From positions 10,239-74,238 of the forward strand of contig SVQI01000006.1 in assembly GCA_015065455.1 (NCBI GenBank): a stretch of 64,000 bases of DNA, read 5' to 3'. Position numbers and translations under genes: made by a program. Positions 60,006 to 64,000 of the stretch are shown here, piece by piece (position 1 is the first letter of the stretch; each line of letters opens with the position of its first letter). The DNA comes from Oscillospiraceae bacterium. Lineage in GTDB: Bacteria > Bacillota > Clostridia > Oscillospirales > CAG-272. The notes beneath the pieces are model-generated. The model worked only from the letters and a program-made list of their open reading frames with translations, did not search any database and was not told the DNA's origin.

Positions 60006-61331
60006 TTATTTTTTTACAAATCTGCTTATAAAAAATCCGTCGGTTTTATAAACATCCGGATAAAGCGTAATCATACCGTTTTGTGATTTGACTTTATTTC
60101 CTAAATCAAAATCAAACGGTTCAAAATCTGTATGTTCTTCAAAAAATTTCTGAACTATGTTTTCGTTTTCTCGTATATTCAGCGTACAAGTTGAATATAC
60201 AAGCACACCGCCAGTCTTTACGTACTCTGATGACGAATTAAGTATTCTGTATTGAATTTCGGGAAGTCTTTCAATAGCCGATTTTTCTTTGTATCTTAAA
60301 TCGGGCTTCTTGGCTATAACTCCAAGTCCCGAACATGGTGCATCAACCAGAACTCTGTCAGCGCATCCTTTTAATTCTTCAAGATACTTGCTTCCGTCGT
60401 GTTCTTTTGTCTGTATTATGTTTATTCCGAGCCTTTTGGCGCCCTTTTCAACAAGCGAAAGCTTATTTGCATGCAGGTCAAACGAATATACTCTGCCTTG
60501 ATTTTGCATATTCAATGCAATCGAAAAGCTCTTCCCACCGGGGCACGAGCATGTATCAATAACAGTTTGTCCGTTTTTTGCACCCAACACCTCTGCGCAA
60601 AGCTGTGACGCTTCGTCCTGAACAAAAACCTCTCCGTTTTTTAATATTTCAAGCTGAGATACGGGATATGACTGCAAAAGCCTTACTGCATTTTTTGCAT
60701 ACAAGCCTTTTTCAGCTTTTATTTCTTTTTCGGACAAAATTTGAAGTACATTTTCAACCGTTGTTTTTTCGGTATTCACCCTCAGAGTCATATCGGGCGT
60801 ATTATTCAGCGATGACAATACAGCCTCGCATCTTTCAAAGCCGTAATCGTCCTTCCACATTTGACAAAGCCATTCAGGGTATGAATACGTAACCGATAAA
60901 TACTCCACAGGTTTTTGTTTTTTGTCGGGAAAAATAATCGAATCTTTTTTACGCAACAATTCGCGAAGAAGCGCATTAACAAATCCCGACGCGCTTTTCT
61001 TGTTATTCTTTGTACAAAGCAACACACTCTCGTTACAAGCGGCATGGTCGGGCACTCCGCCCATATACATAATCTGATATACACCCATTCTCAGAATAAT
61101 GAGAACTTCAGTATCAATTTTTCCTATATCTCTGCTTGAAAACTGAGATATAATATAGTCAAGTGTTATCTTCTTTTCAATCGTTCCGTACACCAGAACA
61201 GTGTAAAAAGCTCTGTCGTTGCTTGAAAGGTTGTATTTTTCAATCATCGAATCTATCTCTATATTCGGATAGCTATGATTTTTTTCGCATTTTAACAGTG
61301 ATAGAAACGCTATATCTCTGACAGTCATCAT
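60006..61331 (-). CDS. rsmB: 16S rRNA (cytosine967-C5)-methyltransferase RsmB (441 aa)
   Basis: Methylates C967 of 16S rRNA using SAM. The N-terminal NusB-like helical domain (residues 1-135) has NDRAFYTVLVYGTIEKK. The methyltransferase domain has the SAM motif DTCSCPGGKSFSIAL (about residue 252), VDAPCSGLGVIAKKPD (motif IV) and YSTCTLNIREN (motif VI) with both catalytic Cys. Start at ATG 61331 or the adjacent ATG 61328; it follows the yugP stop directly. Confidence 0.93.
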   Translation of the reverse strand: MMTVRDIAFLSLLKCEKNHSYPNIEIDSMIEKYNLSSNDRAFYTVLVYGTIEKKITLDYIISQFSSRDIGKIDTEVLIILRMGVYQIMYMGGVPDHAACNESVLLCTKNNKKSASGFVNALLRELLRKKDSIIFPDKKQKPVEYLSVTYSYPEWLCQMWKDDYGFERCEAVLSSLNNTPDMTLRVNTEKTTVENVLQILSEKEIKAEKGLYAKNAVRLLQSYPVSQLEILKNGEVFVQDEASQLCAEVLGAKNGQTVIDTCSCPGGKSFSIALNMQNQGRVYSFDLHANKLSLVEKGAKRLGINIIQTKEHDGSKYLEELKGCADRVLVDAPCSGLGVIAKKPDLRYKEKSAIERLPEIQYRILNSSSEYVKTGGVLVYSTCTLNIRENENIVQKFFEEHTDFEPFDFDLGNKVKSQNGMITLYPDVYKTDGFFISRFVKK

Positions 61332-62021
61332 TTAATCTCTGTCTCTTCCGCCAACAATAATTAAAAGTCTCAAAAGCTGACCTAAAGATACTGCCAATGC
61401 CGCTACGTATGTCATAGCAGCAGCTGTAAGCACTTTCCTTGACCCCTTAAGCTCCTCTGAACCAAGTATGCCCGTATTTTCAAGAGCGGCCATAGCTCTG
61501 CTGCTCGCGTTAAATTCAACGGGAAGCGTTACAAGCTGAAACAACGTAGCTGTCGCAAAAAATATACAGCCGAGATAAGCAAGCTCAACAAATGAGAGAA
61601 GCAAACCTATGAGAACAAGAGGCATAGCAAGATTTGAACCAATCTGAGTTATGGGAATAATAGCCGTGCGAAGCTTTATAGGTCCGTACCCGACAGCATG
61701 CTGCACAGCATGGCCCGATTCGTGAGCCGCAACGCCGATAGCCGCCACCGAGCAATTATCATAAACACTATCTGAAAGATTTACAGTATTTGTTCTGGGG
61801 TCAAAATGGTCGGTCAAATTACCTGCAACACGGTTTATCTTAACATTATACAGTCCGTTTGCGTCAAGTATTCTTCTTGCCGCATCATGACCTGTCATTC
61901 TTCTCATAGAAATAACGCTACTGTACTTTTTAAAGGTACTCTGAACCTTGAACTGAGCCCACAACGCCAAAAGCATGGCGGGAACTACAAACACAAGATA
62001 GGTGTAATCAAAATAAAACAT
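61332..62021 (-). CDS. YugP-like neutral zinc metallopeptidase (229 aa)
   Basis: Membrane metallopeptidase of the zinc_metallopeptidase/YugP group (M48-like). Helix about residues 4-22, zinc motif HESGHAVQHAVGY (about residues 99-111), VNLSDSVYDNCSVAAIGVAA before it, and helices about 125-165 and 205-225. Substrate unknown; a Firmicutes-wide gene commonly lying beside fmt-rsmB. GAAAGGA start. Confidence 0.9.
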   Translation of the reverse strand: MFYFDYTYLVFVVPAMLLALWAQFKVQSTFKKYSSVISMRRMTGHDAARRILDANGLYNVKINRVAGNLTDHFDPRTNTVNLSDSVYDNCSVAAIGVAAHESGHAVQHAVGYGPIKLRTAIIPITQIGSNLAMPLVLIGLLLSFVELAYLGCIFFATATLFQLVTLPVEFNASSRAMAALENTGILGSEELKGSRKVLTAAAMTYVAALAVSLGQLLRLLIIVGGRDRD

Positions 62022-62051
62022 CGTTTTTTTCCTTTCTAAAAAACACTGTAA

Positions 62052-62990
62052 TTATTTTTCTTTCTTAAATACATCGTCTACAGAAATTTTTCTTCCGTTT
62101 ATAAAATCCGAAGCCTTCATTCTGCCTTTCCCTTCGGGCAAAACTCCGTCTATACCGATAACTCCCTCAGACGTAGCAACGTATATATTTCCGTTTTCAA
62201 GGGATACAACAGTTCCCGGTTCCCTGTCCGTCTTTTTGTCTGTAAGAAACGATGAAATAAATTTAATCATCTTGCCATTCAAATAAGCAAACGACAGAGG
62301 AAAGGGAGAAGTTCCCCTTATCTGATTATGAACACATTCGGCAGGTCTTGCAAAATCCATAAGACAATCAGCCTTTTCGATCTTATGAGCGTAAGTGGAT
62401 TTGCTGTCGTCCTGTTTGTATCTTTTTACATTTCCGCTTTCTATAATCTTTACAGTAGATAAAAGCGCATAGGCTCCAAGATCCGCCAGCTTATCGTGGA
62501 GAGTTTCAAAATTATCCTCGGGACGAATAGCGATCTCATACATTTCTATCATATCGCCCGTATCAAGTCCCTCTGCCATATACATAGTGGTAATTCCCGT
62601 AGTCTTTTCTCCGTCTATTATCGCTCTCTGAATGGGAGCGGCGCCTCTGTATTTTGGCAAAAGTGAACCGTGAACGTTTATACACTCATACTTCGGGTAT
62701 TCAAGCACGTATTTCGGCAATATCTTGCCGTATGCCACAACGACTATAAGCTCGGGATCAAGCTCTGCCAATACCTCTGCAAAGCTGCCGTCTTTTAAAG
62801 TTTCGGGCTGATAGACAGGTATATTATGTTCAATCGCGCTCACCTTAACCGGAGGCGGCATAAGAGTATATCCTCTGCCCTTCGGTTTATCGGGCTGTGT
62901 TACAACTCCTACGATTTCGTTGCCCGAAGTCAAAAGCGACTCAAAGCATATCTTTGCAAAATCAGGAGTTCCCATAAATAATATTCTCAT
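62052..62990 (-). CDS. fmt: Methionyl-tRNA formyltransferase (312 aa)
   Basis: Formylates initiator Met-tRNA with 10-formyl-THF. N-terminal MRILFMGTPDFAKICFESLL, then VVTQPDKPKGRGYTLMPPPV. The catalytic centre NVHGSLLPKYRGAAPIQRAI (about residues 106-125) and TGITTMYMAEGLDTGDMI are intact. The C-terminal OB-like domain is present from about residue 205. It starts 11 bases after def. Confidence 0.95.
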   Translation of the reverse strand: MRILFMGTPDFAKICFESLLTSGNEIVGVVTQPDKPKGRGYTLMPPPVKVSAIEHNIPVYQPETLKDGSFAEVLAELDPELIVVVAYGKILPKYVLEYPKYECINVHGSLLPKYRGAAPIQRAIIDGEKTTGITTMYMAEGLDTGDMIEMYEIAIRPEDNFETLHDKLADLGAYALLSTVKIIESGNVKRYKQDDSKSTYAHKIEKADCLMDFARPAECVHNQIRGTSPFPLSFAYLNGKMIKFISSFLTDKKTDREPGTVVSLENGNIYVATSEGVIGIDGVLPEGKGRMKASDFINGRKISVDDVFKKEK

Positions 62991-63001
62991 ATAATTATCT
63001 T

Positions 63002-63481
63002 TTATTCCTCGTACAATTCTTCAAGTTCTTTCTGCGAAAGCATCTTTGCGTGGTCAATATACAAAACACCGTCAAGGTGATCGATTTCGTGGCAAAAAGC
63101 TCTTGCCTTAAGTTCAGATCCCGTTACCTCGTATATCTCTCCCTTTCTGTTCATAGCTCTTACTGTAACCGTCATCGGTCTTGTAGTTATACCGCACTTA
63201 CCGGGAACGGAAAGACAGCCTTCTATATCCATCTGTTCACCCTCTGTCGCGATGATCTCGGGATTTATCATTTCAAGAAGCTCTCCTCTTTCTGTTTCAA
63301 CAAGAACAATGCGGCGAAGCACTCCAACCTGAACAGCGGCAAGTCCCACACCGTCGTAGGCGTGCATAGTGTCCTTCATATCGTCAAGAAGCTGAATGAT
63401 TCTCGGTGTTATCTTATCAACAGGACGGCTTTTCTTACGCAATATTTCGTCGCCCACTTTTACTACTTTTAAAACTGCCAT
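63002..63481 (-). CDS. def: Peptide deformylase (159 aa)
   Basis: Removes the formyl group from nascent proteins. All three motifs are present: GVGLAAVQVG (about residue 45), EGCLSVPG with the metal Cys (about 91) and HEIDHLDG with two metal His and the catalytic Glu (about 132). Size and VTPR-like HDIDHL variant fit a Firmicutes deformylase. AGGAGAAAGAATA start. Confidence 0.95.
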   Translation of the reverse strand: MAVLKVVKVGDEILRKKSRPVDKITPRIIQLLDDMKDTMHAYDGVGLAAVQVGVLRRIVLVETERGELLEMINPEIIATEGEQMDIEGCLSVPGKCGITTRPMTVTVRAMNRKGEIYEVTGSELKARAFCHEIDHLDGVLYIDHAKMLSQKELEELYEE

Positions 63482-63500
63482 TATTCTTTCTCCTGTATTT

Positions 63501-64000
63501 TTATATGTTATTTGAATTCATATCAAGTGTTATCTGTATCTTTCCACCAAACTGTCTTTCGCACAAAGCGTATATCTTGGCAAAAAACATTCTTGTTACG
63601 GAATTGTTTTTGCATTTCACAACGAACTGCATACGGTATTTGTCGTTTACCTTATAAACCGATGCCTCAAAAGGTCCAAAAACGTTTAAAGCAAGACTGC
63701 TCTTTTCTTCCATATTCTCTATTTTATCCGCCATATCCTTAATTGTAGAATTGAGGAAAACACAGCCCTTTAAAAGCTCGTTTTCAGAAGCTGAGCTGAG
63801 ATTTATAAGCAACACGTCACAAAAAGGCGGAAAAACATACGAACGCCTTAGCAATATCTCGTTATTGTAAAAATCAACGTAGTTCTGCATTGAAGCATAC
63901 CGCAGTATTTCGTGTTCCGGATTATATGTCTGTATTACAGCGCACCCTTTTTTATCACTTCTTCCGGCTCTTCCCGTAACCTGTGTAATAAGGTCGAACG
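63501..64000 (-). CDS. priA: Primosomal protein N' PriA, C-terminal part, cut by the window edge
   Basis: The frame stays open from the right edge of the window to the stop at 63501, so only the last ~165 residues are seen. QVTGRAGRSDKKGCAVIQTY is the conserved helicase motif VI region of PriA, followed by PEHEILRYASMQNYVDFYNNE, LLRRSYVFPPFCDVLLINLS and the C-terminal domain ending in KIQITLDMNSNNI. PriA restarts stalled replication forks. The ATG at 63890 is internal. The order priA-def-fmt is classic in Firmicutes. Confidence 0.93.
   Translation of the reverse strand, partial: FDLITQVTGRAGRSDKKGCAVIQTYNPEHEILRYASMQNYVDFYNNEILLRRSYVFPPFCDVLLINLSSASENELLKGCVFLNSTIKDMADKIENMEEKSSLALNVFGPFEASVYKVNDKYRMQFVVKCKNNSVTRMFFAKIYALCERQFGGKIQITLDMNSNNI

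Overview
The window is AT-rich DNA from a Gram-positive, spore-forming anaerobe of the Clostridia, most likely an uncultured gut lineage. The evidence is a SleC-type cortex-lytic enzyme beside two Csp-type subtilases, strong AAGGAGG-like ribosome sites, near-consensus sigma-A promoters with 17-bp spacers, TTG/GTG starts, a complete citrate lyase operon, an FMN-transferase (flavinylation) module, and the priA-def-fmt-yugP-rsmB order usual in Firmicutes. The class assignment is an inference from gene content; no 16S rRNA gene is present.

Layout. 1-3.3 kb is an accessory region. A GIY-YIG nuclease gene sits between inverted copies of a dispersed repeat. Four small unrelated genes follow, each with a nearly identical promoter and ribosome site in front and a shared element behind. 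The region ends at the 3' end of a tRNA-Thr gene. 3.5-12.9 kb is mostly housekeeping: a YgjP-like metallopeptidase, RNase P RNA, ruvX, an alpha/beta hydrolase, a PfkB kinase, a PurM-like enzyme, murD, a PLP lyase, a lipoprotein and a cysteine desulfurase. 13-27.7 kb holds two paralogous Gld-like ABC operons (ATPase, permease, GldG-like, DUF4340) in opposite orientation around the sleC / csp-csp germination locus. 28-31.6 kb carries an HtrA protease and an OmpR-family two-component system. 31.7-34.1 kb is a NusG_II / Gx / ApbE / ECF module of the type used for extracellular flavinylation and electron transfer.

A MocR-type regulator that lacks its C-terminus (34.2-35.3 kb) borders 1.2 kb of nested repeats (35.3-36.5 kb). 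36.5-45.3 kb is one co-directional block read citD-citE-citF-citX-citC-citG-hydratase-icd: citrate cleavage machinery joined to the two enzymes that take citrate to 2-oxoglutarate. After tRNA-Leu and a truncated four-helix-bundle gene, 46.2-50.3 kb is an envelope-stress-like operon (LURP-one protein, LiaF-like, DUF4097, NatAB-like ABC) behind a perfect palindrome. 50.8-59.5 kb holds a Na/Pi cotransporter, a YqeG phosphatase, endonuclease IV, a small membrane protein, a CNNM/CorC protein, a DUF3048 protein, an unrecognised PAS-like protein and GAPDH. A second copy of a ~350-400-bp dispersed repeat follows GAPDH. 60-64 kb holds rsmB, yugP, fmt, def and the 3' part of priA, cut by the window edge.

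The strongest candidate for something undescribed is the left-end cassette array: four unrelated reading frames in matching 5' and 3' regulatory DNA next to a tRNA gene. Next are the GIY-YIG gene framed by inverted repeats, the mirrored Gld-like operons around the germination locus, the palindrome-controlled LURP/LiaF operon and the citrate lyase-hydratase-IDH supercluster.
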